DNA of 64,000 nucleotides, from positions 3,500,501 to 3,564,500 of the forward strand of contig NZ_CP017241.1 in the NCBI RefSeq assembly GCF_001908375.1, read 5' to 3'. The notes beneath the pieces are model-generated. The model did no database searches. It was given only the letters and a program-made list of their open reading frames with translations, and was not told the DNA's origin. The DNA comes from Rhizobium etli 8C-3. GTDB lineage: Bacteria > Pseudomonadota > Alphaproteobacteria > Rhizobiales > Rhizobiaceae. The translations under genes and the position numbers were made by a program. Positions 40,961 to 50,096 of this stretch are shown piece by piece (position 1 is the stretch's first letter; every line of letters begins with the position of its first letter).

Positions 40961-41734
40961 ATGATGAAGCCGATCGTCGCCGTTCCTGCCGATACCCGCA
41001 CCCTCGATGGCGCCGACTGGCATGCCGTCCAGCATCAATATGTACGCGCGGCGCTCAACGCTGCAGGCGTCATGGCCTTCATCATTCCTGCCTTCGAGAA
41101 GGGCTATGAAACGGACCAGATCCTTGACCGAGTGGATGGCCTGCTGGTTTCCGGTTCTGCGAGCAACGTCCACCCATCGCTCTACGGTGCCGAGGCTCGC
41201 GAGAGCGATGGCCCCTTCGACCCCGCCCGTGACGCAACGGCCATACCCCTCATCCGCCGTGCAATCGACCGAGCCATCCCGCTCCTGGCGATCTGCCGCG
41301 GCATACAGGAGCTGAACGTCGCGCTCGGCGGTTCCCTTGCCAGTGAAATCCACGAGCAGGATGGCATCTGGGACCACAGAAAGCCGGCCGATGTCGATCG
41401 CGACGGCATGTACGCTATCCGCCAAAGCGTTTTCGTCAAGGAGGGCTCCTGCATCGCCCGCATCATCGGTCCAGGCGAAGTCCTGGTGAACTCGCTGCAC
41501 CGTCAGGCAATCGCCAAGACGGCGCCCCGCCTACAGGTGGAGGCGATCGCGGAAGACGGGACGATCGAAGCCGTTTCCGTCATCGACGCCAAAGCCTTTG
41601 CCGTCGGCGTGCAGTGGCATCCGGAATACTGGGCCGAAACCGACAAGCCGTCGAACCAGATCTTTGCCGCCTTCGGTGATGCGGCACGGCAATATGCGGA
41701 GACCAAGAATGTCTCCATGACGGTTAAGGCTTAG
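40961..41734 (+). CDS. Class I glutamine amidotransferase-like gamma-glutamyl hydrolase (PuuD family)
   Basis: The 257-residue protein matches the gamma-glutamyl-GABA hydrolase family (peptidase C26). The nucleophile Cys112 is in LLAICRGIQELNVALGG, and the His220-Glu222 pair is in QWHPEYW. PuuD removes glutamate from gamma-glutamyl-aminobutyrate in putrescine breakdown, but no other puu gene is adjacent, so the exact substrate is open. Two ATG codons stand in tandem at the start with a GGA a few bases upstream. Confidence 0.88.
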   Translation: MMKPIVAVPADTRTLDGADWHAVQHQYVRAALNAAGVMAFIIPAFEKGYETDQILDRVDGLLVSGSASNVHPSLYGAEARESDGPFDPARDATAIPLIRRAIDRAIPLLAICRGIQELNVALGGSLASEIHEQDGIWDHRKPADVDRDGMYAIRQSVFVKEGSCIARIIGPGEVLVNSLHRQAIAKTAPRLQVEAIAEDGTIEAVSVIDAKAFAVGVQWHPEYWAETDKPSNQIFAAFGDAARQYAETKNVSMTVKA

Positions 41735-41785
41735 GCGCTTCGGTTGCACGACAAACGACAGGTATCGACAGCAGCTCACGGCGGG

Positions 41786-42151
41786 CAGATCAACCTACGG
41801 CTTCTCGGCCCTGAGGAAATCGAGGCTTTCGGCAATGCAGGCCGAGCCCGCGTCATATGCGAGCACCGCCGCCGATCGGGAGAGCCTGACAAACGATGGA
41901 TGGCGTCACCGCCTCGCGCGAACAATGCCGTGTTCGTCGCATTTTAGCGAGGAAAACCGGTTGGCATGTGGGCCTGATGCGACAGCAATCAAGCAAGATG
42001 GCCCACCGCGCCACGATCAATGGTTTGCCGTAAGCGCGCAGAACTCCGCTTCTACGAGCGAGAGGGATCCAGCCAAATCTTGCAAATTCCGGGCGGGATT
42101 GACGACGGCGAGGAAATCCATGACGTCGTTATGGCGCGGCACGATCGTTGA
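41786..42151 (+). pseudogene. Decayed GNAT acetyltransferase
   Basis: Fragments of one GNAT protein can be read in order but in different frames. INLRLLGPEEIEAF is in the frame starting 41789. QAEPASYASTAADRESL with GWRHRLA follows from 41838 in another frame. NNAVFVAF then PVGMWA come from 41921, back in the first frame with a TAG between them. KMAHRATINGLP sits from 41995 in the third frame before a TAA. AELRFYEREG...IPGGIDDGEEIHDVVMAR runs from 42038 to the TGA. About 50 residues normally found between the INGL strand and the AxxFYER helix are missing. Frameshifts, stops and a deletion make it non-functional. The reading is by eye against family memory, not an alignment. Confidence 0.65.
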
Positions 42152-42160
42152 CTGAGCCTT

Positions 42161-43117
42161 TTACCTTGCCAAAGGCGTCTCCGGCACCGGGGTTAGCGGC
42201 CTGCCCTCCTCGAACCAACCGATGAGATTGCCGGCAACGAGATCGGCCATCGCGTTGCGCGTCGGGATCGAGGCGGAGGCGACGTGCGGCAGCAGCACCG
42301 CATTCGGCAAGGCGAAGAGTTCCGCCGGGACCACCGGCTCACCGTAGAAGACATCGAGGCCAGCAGCACCGAGTGCGCCGCTCTTCAGCGCCGAAACGAG
42401 CGCTGCTTCATCCACCGTCCAGCCCCGGCCGACATTGATCAGGATGCCGTCGGGGCCAAGTGCAGAAAGGATCTCCGCATCGATCGTCTTGTGGGTGTGA
42501 GGCGTCTTCGGAACGATCGCAATCAGCGTATCGACAGCGTCGGCGAGACCTTTCAGCGTCGGGTGGTAATCATAGGCGATATCGGGATGGATCGTGCGCG
42601 TGTGATAACTGATTTTCACCTTGAACGGTTCGAGGCGCTTGGCGATCTCTTGGCCGATACGGCCGAGACCGTAAAGACCGACATGCCGTCCCTTCAAGGA
42701 AAAGCGCGACAATGGATAGGCCGAACCCATCGTCCAGTGGCCCTCACGCAGCCAGTTCTCGGCTCGCGGCAGCTCGCGGACGGTATTGAGCAAAAGGCCG
42801 ATCGCCGTATCGGCGACCTCGTCGTTCAATACATCCGGCGTGTTGGTAACGACGATTCCTTTTTCCGCAGCATGCCTGACGTCCACGGCGTCATAGCCGA
42901 CGCCGAAGCTCGCGATCACCTCAAGGTTGGGCAGTTGATCCATCCACTTTGCGGCAAACGCGCCGCTAACAGCTGCGCCGCGAATACGGTTTGCGGTTGT
43001 AGCGTCGAGTTTCAACGTCTCGTCTTTGTCGACCGCGACAACATCGAAACGGTCATTCAAGGTCGCAAGAACACGCTCGTGTATCTTCCCGGGCACGAGA
43101 ATGGCAATGCGGGACAT
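42161..43117 (-). CDS. D-2-hydroxyacid dehydrogenase (glyoxylate/hydroxypyruvate reductase type)
   Basis: This 318-residue NAD(P)-dependent dehydrogenase has the dinucleotide motif HVGLYGLGRIGQEIAKRLEPF and the catalytic triad: Arg in LINVGRGWTVDE, Glu in DVFYGEPVVPAEL, His in VLLPHVASAS. It most resembles bacterial glyoxylate/hydroxypyruvate reductases. The substrate is probably a small 2-keto acid. It is 16 bases downstream of a LacI-type repressor gene on the same strand, suggesting that the regulator controls it. Confidence 0.9.
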   Translation of the reverse strand: MSRIAILVPGKIHERVLATLNDRFDVVAVDKDETLKLDATTANRIRGAAVSGAFAAKWMDQLPNLEVIASFGVGYDAVDVRHAAEKGIVVTNTPDVLNDEVADTAIGLLLNTVRELPRAENWLREGHWTMGSAYPLSRFSLKGRHVGLYGLGRIGQEIAKRLEPFKVKISYHTRTIHPDIAYDYHPTLKGLADAVDTLIAIVPKTPHTHKTIDAEILSALGPDGILINVGRGWTVDEAALVSALKSGALGAAGLDVFYGEPVVPAELFALPNAVLLPHVASASIPTRNAMADLVAGNLIGWFEEGRPLTPVPETPLAR

Positions 43118-43133
43118 GGCTTTTCCTCTTGTC

Positions 43134-44156
43134 TTACTGGCGGGGTCTGTAAGGGCTTGTCGACTGGCGGATGCGCATCTCGGGCTTGATCAAGTGGATG
43201 CCGTCCGGCTCGTGACTGCCGGCCAAGCGATCGAGAAGGGCCCGGGCGGCAAGGCGGCCGACTTCAGCCTGCCCATTCCAGACCGTGGTCAGCGCCGGTG
43301 TCGAGAGCGAGGCTTCCTCGAGATCGTCATAACCGGTCACCGAAATGTCCTTGCCCGGCACAAGACCGGCACGGGCAATGCCGTTCATGAGGCCGATGGC
43401 AACGAGATCGTTCCAGCAGACGGCGGCCGAAGGCTTTTGTGGCAGCGACAGGAAATGCACAGCCGCTTCGAACCCGCCCTGCATCGAGCGCGGACCGGGA
43501 ATGCGCAGGTTGGGATCGACTTCGATCTCCGCCTTGCGCAGCGCATTGACATAGCCTTGATAGCGGTCGCGGCCGGTCGAGGTCTGATCCGTTCCGCCGA
43601 TCATGGCGATCGAACGGTGCCCGAGCCCGATCAGGTGATTGGTGGCAAGCGAGATGCCATAGCTGTCGTCGCCGCGATAGGTCGGCAGGTCCATCCCCTC
43701 CATCGAGCGAGCGACAAGGATTGCCGGCATGCCGTTGGCCTCGGCAAGCTGCATGTCTTCCGGCGGCGTGCCGATTGCGGGCGACATGATGACGCCATCG
43801 CCGCCGAGCTGCAGCAGCGTCTCGATGAAGGTGCGCTGCTTCTCGACCGAATCATAGTGGTTGGACAGGATGAATGTATGACGGCTGCGATCGAGCTCGC
43901 TCTCGATCGCCTTCAGGATTTCGCCGTAGAACGGGTTCATGATGTCGTGCACGACGACGCCGACGATGCCCGAGCGAGACGTGCGCAGGCTTGCGGCCCG
44001 GCGGTTATAGATATAGCCGAGCGCGCGCGCCTGTTCCTTGATTTTTTCTCGCGTATTGCCCGCAACGAGAGGGCTGTCGCGCAAGGCAAGCGATACCGTT
44101 GCCGTTGAAATGCCGAGTGTTTCGGCAATTGTCGAAAGTTTTATCTTTTGAGCCAC
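43134..44156 (-). CDS. LacI-family transcriptional regulator
   Basis: The 340-residue protein has the LacI N-terminal helix-turn-helix and hinge (IKLSTIAETLGISTATVSLAL, then YIYNRRAASLRTSRSG) and a periplasmic-binding-protein-like ligand domain (VGVVVHDIMNPFYGEILKAIE, later VPGKDISVTGYDDLEEASLSTPALTTV). The start is GTG 44156, with GGGGAGGATGC directly before it. The next gene is the hydroxyacid dehydrogenase. A perfect inverted repeat 70 bases upstream is a candidate autoregulatory operator. The inducer is unknown, probably a sugar acid or related compound. Confidence 0.92.
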   Translation of the reverse strand: MAQKIKLSTIAETLGISTATVSLALRDSPLVAGNTREKIKEQARALGYIYNRRAASLRTSRSGIVGVVVHDIMNPFYGEILKAIESELDRSRHTFILSNHYDSVEKQRTFIETLLQLGGDGVIMSPAIGTPPEDMQLAEANGMPAILVARSMEGMDLPTYRGDDSYGISLATNHLIGLGHRSIAMIGGTDQTSTGRDRYQGYVNALRKAEIEVDPNLRIPGPRSMQGGFEAAVHFLSLPQKPSAAVCWNDLVAIGLMNGIARAGLVPGKDISVTGYDDLEEASLSTPALTTVWNGQAEVGRLAARALLDRLAGSHEPDGIHLIKPEMRIRQSTSPYRPRQ

Positions 44157-44225
44157 GCATCCTCCCCAGGCAACGCGCGAGATGGTGGAGCGCATCGCAA
44201 ACCGTAAGAGAGCGCCCCTTAAAAT

Positions 44226-44245
44226 GTTTAATTAAAAGATTAAAC
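44226..44245. promoter_or_regulatory. Inverted repeat upstream of the lacI-type gene
   Basis: GTTTAAT and ATTAAAC form a perfect seven-base inverted repeat with a six-base spacer. It lies 70 bases before the LacI-family start codon, within its promoter region. A dimeric regulator, possibly the LacI protein itself, could bind it. Confidence 0.4.
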
Positions 44246-44276
44246 GCAGGGAGGCAAACCGAATTTTAATCGCCCG

Positions 44277-44789
44277 TCAAATTTCGTCGGCTTCTTCGAA
44301 CGGCACTGCTTCGGCCTGGAGGTTGTTGTCGATCGCCTTTAGAAGGCGCACGAGGTTGCGGATATCTTTCTCCGAAAAATCGAGCGTAGCCGTCCGATCG
44401 CAGGCCGATGCCGCCATCTCGATCGCCTTCACGCTGCCGCGTCCGAGTTCGGTAAGGTAGACCTTCGTCAGCCGCGCATCTTCCGCATCCGGCTTGCGCT
44501 CCAAAAAGCCCTGGGCTTCCATGCGGCCGATGGTACGGGTCATGGTCGGTGCCTTGACGCCAAGTTTCTGCGCAAGCCCGCCTGCCGTCATCCCGTCGGT
44601 TTCAGCAAGCGAAAGAATGACGCCGTCCTGGCCGGCGTAAAGCCCGCTTTCAAGCAGATTACGGGAAAGCACCGTGCGCATGGAACGCGCAGCCTGCGTC
44701 AAAGCCGGCGACAGATCGGCAAGCGTATATTCGGTCTGGTCCTTTTTCCTGGACTTGTTCTTCTTGCCGTCTTTGTGCTTCTTCCCCAT
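44277..44789 (-). CDS. MarR-family transcriptional regulator
   Basis: The 170-residue protein has a Lys-rich N-terminal stretch (GKKHKDGKKNKSRKKDQ) followed by a MarR winged helix: GLYAGQDGVILSLAE, TAGGLAQKLGVKAPTMTRTIGRMEAQGFLERKPDAEDAR. The last part has the DARLTKVYLTELG wing. The start at ATG 44789 has AAGGG at proper distance; ATG 44795 two codons earlier lies too close to it. It is divergent from the creatininase-family gene, with 87 bases between starts, so that gene is a plausible target. Confidence 0.9.
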   Translation of the reverse strand: MGKKHKDGKKNKSRKKDQTEYTLADLSPALTQAARSMRTVLSRNLLESGLYAGQDGVILSLAETDGMTAGGLAQKLGVKAPTMTRTIGRMEAQGFLERKPDAEDARLTKVYLTELGRGSVKAIEMAASACDRTATLDFSEKDIRNLVRLLKAIDNNLQAEAVPFEEADEI

Positions 44790-44876
44790 CGCCATCCCTT
44801 TGATCTTTAAGCCGTGACAACGCTGCGTTATGACATTGCGCAGGTTCACGTCATAAACAAGGGGCATTGAAACCGG

Positions 44877-45668
44877 ATGACAGCGCCTGCCCGGAACTTC
44901 GCAGACAACGATGCCGCACTTTCGGCCGAAGACCGCCGCAACTGGATCGCCGTTCTGCCGCTCGGCGCGCATGAGCAGCACGGCCCGCATCTTCCTTTCG
45001 AAACCGACACCTTGATTGCCGAAGGCATCGTCGAACGGCTAAAGGCTGCCCTGCCCCCCACATTGCCGGTCACCTTCTTGCCCACAGAACCGGTCGGTTA
45101 TTCGATCGAACACAGCGACGTCGAAGGTACGAAGACGCTGACCTATAACGAAGCGATCGACCGCTGGCTCGCAATCGCCCGGATGCTTAGCGATATCGGC
45201 TGCCGAAAACTGGTGATGTTGAACGCCCACGGCGGCAATTCACCGCTGATGACAATCGTCGCGACCGAGGCGCGGGTGAAGTTCAACATGTTGGCCGTTG
45301 CGACCGGTTGGACCCGCTTTGGCGTGCCGGATGAGGTGATTTCAGCTGAAAACAAGGCGATCGACATCCACGGCGGCGATATCGAAACCTCGGTCATGCT
45401 GGCGCTGCATCCCGGTAGGGTCGCCATGTCCAGGGCTCAGAACTTCGCTTCACGGCAGCTGGAATTTGCCAGGCGATTCAAACATCTACGGGCCTACGGG
45501 CAGCACGCCTTCGGCTGGAAGATGTTCGATCTGAACATCCAGGGCGCGGCCGGAAACGCCGCGGCCGCAACCGTCGAGAAGGGCGAGGCGCTGGTCGGCC
45601 ATGCGGTGAAGGGGCTGATGGAACTGCTGCAGGATGTGGATGCGTTCGACACATCCGAATTCACATAG
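44877..45668 (+). CDS. Creatininase-family amidohydrolase
   Basis: The 263-residue protein carries the metal-binding pattern of the creatininase family: GAHEQHGPHLPFETD with Glu33, His35 and Asp44, then MLNAHGGN and DIHGGDIETSVML. Members hydrolyse cyclic amides such as creatinine or act in cofactor pathways (MftE, ArfB-like), so the substrate is uncertain. Sarcosine oxidase is present elsewhere in the window, but creatine breakdown would also need creatinase, which is not seen. It is divergent from the MarR regulator. Confidence 0.86.
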   Translation: MTAPARNFADNDAALSAEDRRNWIAVLPLGAHEQHGPHLPFETDTLIAEGIVERLKAALPPTLPVTFLPTEPVGYSIEHSDVEGTKTLTYNEAIDRWLAIARMLSDIGCRKLVMLNAHGGNSPLMTIVATEARVKFNMLAVATGWTRFGVPDEVISAENKAIDIHGGDIETSVMLALHPGRVAMSRAQNFASRQLEFARRFKHLRAYGQHAFGWKMFDLNIQGAAGNAAAATVEKGEALVGHAVKGLMELLQDVDAFDTSEFT

Positions 45669-45691
45669 GCAAATCCGACGGCGATGTGATC

Positions 45692-45705
45692 TTATAACAT
45701 TATAA
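45692..45705. promoter_or_regulatory. Candidate Zur operator before cobW
   Basis: TTATAACATTATAA consists of two TTATAA half-sites that are palindromic except for the two central bases. It is about 90 bases before the CobW start. It resembles the AT-rich Zur boxes found upstream of zinc-responsive genes, including cobW-type metallochaperone genes, in alphaproteobacteria. The assignment rests on resemblance and gene context. Confidence 0.5.
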
Positions 45706-45792
45706 AAACCTTTGAACTGACGCGTCCAAATCCTTATATGGAACCGACCGTTGAAAGCCCCCTCGGCGGCAAGCCCATTCTTCGAGGTTCTC

Positions 45793-46896
45793 ATGACCGA
45801 CGCAATTTTGACTCAGCAGAAGCCCATCCCCGTCACCGTGCTCACCGGCTATCTCGGCGCCGGCAAGACGACGCTGCTTAACCGCATCCTGACCGAAAAC
45901 CACGGCAAGAAATACGCGGTCATCGTCAACGAATTCGGCGAGATCGGCATCGACAACGACCTGATCGTCGAGTCGGATGAGGAGATCTACGAGATGAACA
46001 ACGGCTGCGTCTGCTGTACCGTGCGCGGCGACCTGATCCGCGTCGTCGAGGGCCTGATGCGCCGCCCCGGACGCTTCGACGGCATCATCGTCGAGACGAC
46101 CGGACTTGCCGATCCGGTGCCGGTCGCCCAGACCTTCTTCATGGACGACGACGTGCGCGCCAAGACGGAACTCGACGCCGTCGTCGCCCTTGTGGATGCC
46201 AAGCACCTGCCGCTTCGCCTCAAGGACAGCCGCGAGGCCGAAGATCAGATCGCCTTTGCCGATGTCGTCCTCATCAACAAGACTGATCTCGTCTCGCCGG
46301 AAGAACTGGCGCAGATCGAGGACATCGTCCGCGCTATCAATCCGTCGGCTCGCGTCTACAAGACGAGCCGCTCCGGCGTCGATCTCGCCCGCGTGCTTGA
46401 TCAGGGCGCTTTCAACCTTGAACGCGCGCTGGAAAACGACCCGCACTTCCTGGAGCAGGATCACGACGATCACGTCTGTGGCCCCGATTGTGATCACGAC
46501 CACCATCACCATGCGCATGACCACGACCATGACCACCACCACCATGATCACGACCATGGCCATCATCATCACGGCCGGGTGTCGCCGATCCACGACGTGA
46601 CGGTGCAGTCAGTGTCGCTCCGCGGCGGCGAGATGAACCCCGAGCGCTTCTTCCCCTGGATCCAGAAGATCACCCAGACGCAGGGTCCAAACATCCTGCG
46701 CCTTAAGGGCATCATCGCCTTCAAGGACGATGCCGAGCGTTATGTCGTCCAGGGCGTGCACATGATCGTCGAAGGCGATCACCAGCGTCCTTGGAAGGAT
46801 GGCGAAAAGCACGAGACGCGCCTGGTCTTCATCGGCCGCGAACTCGACCGCGAAAAGCTTGAAGCCTCCTTCAAGGCGTGCGAGGCCGCGGCCTGA
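45793..46896 (+). CDS. CobW/COG0523 GTPase, probable zinc metallochaperone
   Basis: The 367-residue G3E-family GTPase has the Walker [14 protein letters not shown] (about residues 19-31), [11 protein letters not shown], the metal-binding CxCC in [22 protein letters not shown] and the guanine motif INKTD. A run of about 35 residues near residue 235, extremely rich in His and Asp with two cysteines, should bind zinc or another transition metal. The C-terminal CobW domain follows ([22 protein letters not shown]). The start is ATG 45793; the frame is open 14 codons earlier. Its stop overlaps the WD40 gene start. A zinc-allocation role is inferred from family and operator. Confidence 0.92.
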   Translation: MTDAILTQQKPIPVTVLTGYLGAGKTTLLNRILTENHGKKYAVIVNEFGEIGIDNDLIVESDEEIYEMNNGCVCCTVRGDLIRVVEGLMRRPGRFDGIIVETTGLADPVPVAQTFFMDDDVRAKTELDAVVALVDAKHLPLRLKDSREAEDQIAFADVVLINKTDLVSPEELAQIEDIVRAINPSARVYKTSRSGVDLARVLDQGAFNLERALENDPHFLEQDHDDHVCGPDCDHDHHHHAHDHDHDHHHHDHDHGHHHHGRVSPIHDVTVQSVSLRGGEMNPERFFPWIQKITQTQGPNILRLKGIIAFKDDAERYVVQGVHMIVEGDHQRPWKDGEKHETRLVFIGRELDREKLEASFKACEAAA

Positions 46897-47885
46897 TGCC
46901 GACAGTTGCCCCGCTTGATCTCGACGGCCACATCCTGGCCGTCGAATTTTTAGGTGATGTCCCCTTTTTCGCGAATGCCGCCGGCACGCTACACCGGCTG
47001 GATGGCGGCGAGAAGGTTTGCGAAGCCCATCAGGGCATGCTCACCTGCATCCGCGATCCCTATAGCGAAAGCCTGATTTCGAGCGGCGAAGACGGCAAGG
47101 TGTTGCGCATTGCAGCCGACGCCAGCGTCAGCGAGATCGCCAGCGCGCCGCGCAAATGGATTTCGCAAGTGGCCGCCGGCCCGCAAGGTGCCGTCGCCTA
47201 TGCCTATGGAAAGAGCGCCTTCGTTCGTCTTTCGACTGGCGACGCCAAGGAATTCACCGAGGAGCGGACTGTCGAAGGCCTTGCCTTTGCACCGAAGGGA
47301 CTGCGCATCGCTGCAGCGCGCTACAACGGCGTGTCGCTGCACTGGGTTGGCATGAACGCAAAGCCGGTCGATCTGGAGTGGAAGGGCGCACATACCGGCG
47401 TCACATTCTCGCCCGACGGCAATTTTCTGGTGACGACCATGCAGGAAAACGCCCTGCACGGCTGGAAGCTTGACGCCAAGCCTGGCGCTGAGGCGCGTCA
47501 CATGCGCATGACCGGCTATCCGGCCAAGGTGAAGTCGCTCTCCTGGTCGGCCAAGGGCAAGTGGCTTGCCTCATCTGGCGCGCCGGCAGCGATCGTCTGG
47601 CCTTTCCAGGGCAAGGACGGTCCGATGGGCAAGGCGCCGTTGGAGCTCGGCACGCGCGCCAACATCATGGCGACCTCGGTCAAGTTCCATCCGGCTGAAG
47701 ACATCCTTGCAATCGGCTTCATCGACGGCATGATTCTTGCTGTGCGTATTGCAGACAGTAAAGAGGCGCTGATCCGCCGCCCCGGAAAGGGCGCTATCAC
47801 CGCGATGAGCTGGAACAAGAACGGCAAGCTACTCGCCTTCGCCTCGGAAGCAGGTGACTGCGGCGTCGTCGATATCTCGGCCTGA
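46896..47885 (+). CDS. WD40-repeat protein coupled to CobW
   Basis: The 329-residue protein is made of degenerate WD40/beta-propeller blades (for example GMLTCIRDPYSESLISSGEDGKVLRI, then GVTFSPDGNFLVTTMQENALHGWKLD and SLSWSAKGKWLASSGAPAAIVWPF). It has no signal peptide and should be a cytoplasmic scaffold. The ATG overlaps the CobW stop (TGATG), so the two proteins are probably made in fixed ratio. The same gene pair is common in alphaproteobacteria; its function is not established. A partner role in zinc delivery is inferred. Confidence 0.85.
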   Translation: MPTVAPLDLDGHILAVEFLGDVPFFANAAGTLHRLDGGEKVCEAHQGMLTCIRDPYSESLISSGEDGKVLRIAADASVSEIASAPRKWISQVAAGPQGAVAYAYGKSAFVRLSTGDAKEFTEERTVEGLAFAPKGLRIAAARYNGVSLHWVGMNAKPVDLEWKGAHTGVTFSPDGNFLVTTMQENALHGWKLDAKPGAEARHMRMTGYPAKVKSLSWSAKGKWLASSGAPAAIVWPFQGKDGPMGKAPLELGTRANIMATSVKFHPAEDILAIGFIDGMILAVRIADSKEALIRRPGKGAITAMSWNKNGKLLAFASEAGDCGVVDISA

Positions 47886-47938
47886 CCGCTCAAATTCCTT
47901 CGATGGTGATGGCCAAGTGCCTTCGCCATCCCTTCCGG

Positions 47939-48955
47939 TCACGATATCCGGGCTTTTTCGATAATCTCGCCGAGGACGCCATGCAAGGCGTCGCGATAGC
48001 CGTTGCGGGCGGATGGCCCGCTTTCCTGCGAGGTCATCACCACGGTCAGATTGAGCGACGGCACGATGTAGAGCATCTGCCCACCGTAGCCCCACGCGAA
48101 ATGCACGTCCTCGCCGCCCACATTGCGTTCAAACCATCCGTAGCCATAGGCATCGCCCGAGAAGCGCGAGGTGGTGCGCGGCTGCCAGGACGCGGCAATC
48201 CACTCTCGAGGAACGACCTGTCGCCCCTTTGGCGTCCTGCCGCCGTTGCGATAGAGCTCGCCGAACGCAAGCAACGAGCGGGCGCTCATGGCCATCTGGT
48301 TTCCGCCGAGATAGATGCCCTGTGGGTCGCGCTCCCAGGCGCCTATCCGAAACCCTTCGACTGGCCCGAGCCATTCCCGTGCCAGGGCAAGGGTTGTCTT
48401 GCCGGATTCCTTCGTCAGGATTGCTGACAGGAGATGGGTCGAGGCGGTCGAGTACAGCATTCGGCCACCAGGCTCGTCGTCGAAGGGTTGCGAGAGTGCA
48501 AAACGCACCCAGTTTCGGCTCGCAACCCAGCGTCCGTAGTTTGCTCCCGACATGCGGCCCAGACCTGCCTGCATCGACAGCAGGTTTCCGACGGTGATCT
48601 CGTTCAGCCGCGGATCGGGCGATTGCGGCAGATCCGCCTTCAGGATCGGCGCAATCTTCTGATCGGGTCCTGCAAGCACACCCTTGCTGACGGCGATGCC
48701 GACCAGGGCGGAGATGATCGCTTTCGAGGCAGACTTGATATTGGTCGATTCCGACGCTGTATGTCCGCGATAGCCTCGCTCGGCCAGGATCTTTCCGTCA
48801 CGTGAGATGATGATGGTTTTCAGCGATTTCAGTTCCTCTCGGGAAGCGATATCGTCGAGCAGCGACGCAAGGCGATCATTTTCCTGCTGGGCTGGGGCCG
48901 GCGCGGCGGAAAGAAGAAGCACCAAGAATATGAAGAAGGCTCTGGTCATCGCCAT
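47939..48955 (-). CDS. Secreted serine hydrolase (beta-lactamase/class C family)
   Basis: The 338-residue protein has a signal peptide (MAMTRAFFIFLVLLLSAAPAPA) and a beta-lactamase-type hydrolase domain. The SxxK motif is SASK in NIKSASKAIISALVG near residue 74. ANYGRW near residue 140 corresponds to the YxN region but the third position is Arg, and HFAWGYGGQ near residue 293 corresponds to the HxG/KTG motif. Such proteins act as periplasmic esterases or peptidases; true beta-lactam resistance is unlikely. It stands alone on the minus strand. Confidence 0.85.
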   Translation of the reverse strand: MAMTRAFFIFLVLLLSAAPAPAQQENDRLASLLDDIASREELKSLKTIIISRDGKILAERGYRGHTASESTNIKSASKAIISALVGIAVSKGVLAGPDQKIAPILKADLPQSPDPRLNEITVGNLLSMQAGLGRMSGANYGRWVASRNWVRFALSQPFDDEPGGRMLYSTASTHLLSAILTKESGKTTLALAREWLGPVEGFRIGAWERDPQGIYLGGNQMAMSARSLLAFGELYRNGGRTPKGRQVVPREWIAASWQPRTTSRFSGDAYGYGWFERNVGGEDVHFAWGYGGQMLYIVPSLNLTVVMTSQESGPSARNGYRDALHGVLGEIIEKARIS

Positions 48956-49100
48956 GAGCTAGCGCAAACCGGGGCAGAATTCATCCGTCCGAAGAGCCGA
49001 TTCACGCGGACGTGAAAGTTTATGATCCTTGCTTGCCCAATCGGCCGGCCGCCCAACATTTGGCCCGACCAGCTCAACACACGGCCAGGAGCGTAAGACG

Positions 49101-50057
49101 ATGGCACGCGTAATCGTGATCGGAGCAACCGGCCACGTCGGCACATATCTCGTCCCGCGTCTCGTCGAGGCGGGGCATGACGTGGTTGCAATCAGCCGCG
49201 GCAAAGGAAAGCCATACTGTTCCCACGCAACATGGCAGTGTGTCGAACGCCAGCAGATGGATAGGGCGCAGATGGAGGAGGAAGGCAGCTTCGGCTCCGC
49301 CGTCCGCGCACTGAGGCCCGACATCGTCATCGACATGATCTGTTTCACGTTGGAGAGCGCTCGCCATCTGGCGGAAGTGTTGGACGGCCATGTCGGCCAT
49401 TTTCTGCACACAGGCACCATCTGGACGCACGGCCATTCCATTTTGGTTCCGACGCGTGAGGATGCGCCCAAGACGCCCTTTGGAAACTACGGCGAGCAGA
49501 AGAAGGCAATCGAGGACTATCTTCTGGGCGCGGCACGCAGGCGGGCCTTTCCTGCAACCCTCATCCATCCCGGCCATATCGTTGGACCGGGCTGGCCTCC
49601 ACTCAACCCCGCCGGACATTTCAACATTTCTGTGTTTTCGACGATTGCGCGCGGCGAGATGCTGAGATTGCCGAACCTCGGACTGGAGACCGTTCATCAC
49701 GTTCACGCCGACGATGTGGCAGCCATGTTCATGGCAGCAATCAGCAATTGGCACGCCTCGACCGGAGAAAGCTTCCACGCGGTTTCGGACCAGGCACTGA
49801 CGTTGAGAGGGTATGCCGAAGCGATGTTTCGCTGGTTCGGGCATGAACCGAAGCTTGCCTTCTTCCCCTATGACGACTGGTCGAAGACGGAAAGCGCCGA
49901 GGACGCAAGGGCGACATTCGAGCACATCGCCCGAAGCCCGAATTGCTCAATGGAGAAGGCAAGGCGCCTGCTGGAGTTCACGCCGCGCCACAGTTCCCTC
50001 CAGGCTGTGCAGGAATCGGTCCAGTGGCTCATCGCGCAAGGGCGCATCAGCGCCTAA
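49101..50057 (+). CDS. NAD-dependent epimerase/dehydratase family protein
   Basis: The 318-residue protein is an extended short-chain dehydrogenase-like fold, with the N-terminal nucleotide motif VIVIGATGHVGTYLVPRLVEAGHDVVAISRG. The usual catalytic YxxxK is replaced by GNYGEQKKAIEDYL near residue 138. A substrate-side segment ATLIHPGHIVGPGWPPLNP follows. The substrate is unknown, possibly a nucleotide-sugar or related compound. GGAGCG lies before ATG 49101; the frame is open 24 codons upstream. Confidence 0.82.
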   Translation: MARVIVIGATGHVGTYLVPRLVEAGHDVVAISRGKGKPYCSHATWQCVERQQMDRAQMEEEGSFGSAVRALRPDIVIDMICFTLESARHLAEVLDGHVGHFLHTGTIWTHGHSILVPTREDAPKTPFGNYGEQKKAIEDYLLGAARRRAFPATLIHPGHIVGPGWPPLNPAGHFNISVFSTIARGEMLRLPNLGLETVHHVHADDVAAMFMAAISNWHASTGESFHAVSDQALTLRGYAEAMFRWFGHEPKLAFFPYDDWSKTESAEDARATFEHIARSPNCSMEKARRLLEFTPRHSSLQAVQESVQWLIAQGRISA

Positions 50058-50096
50058 AGGATAAACCCCTCTGGTTTCAGCGAGAGGCTTGATCCG

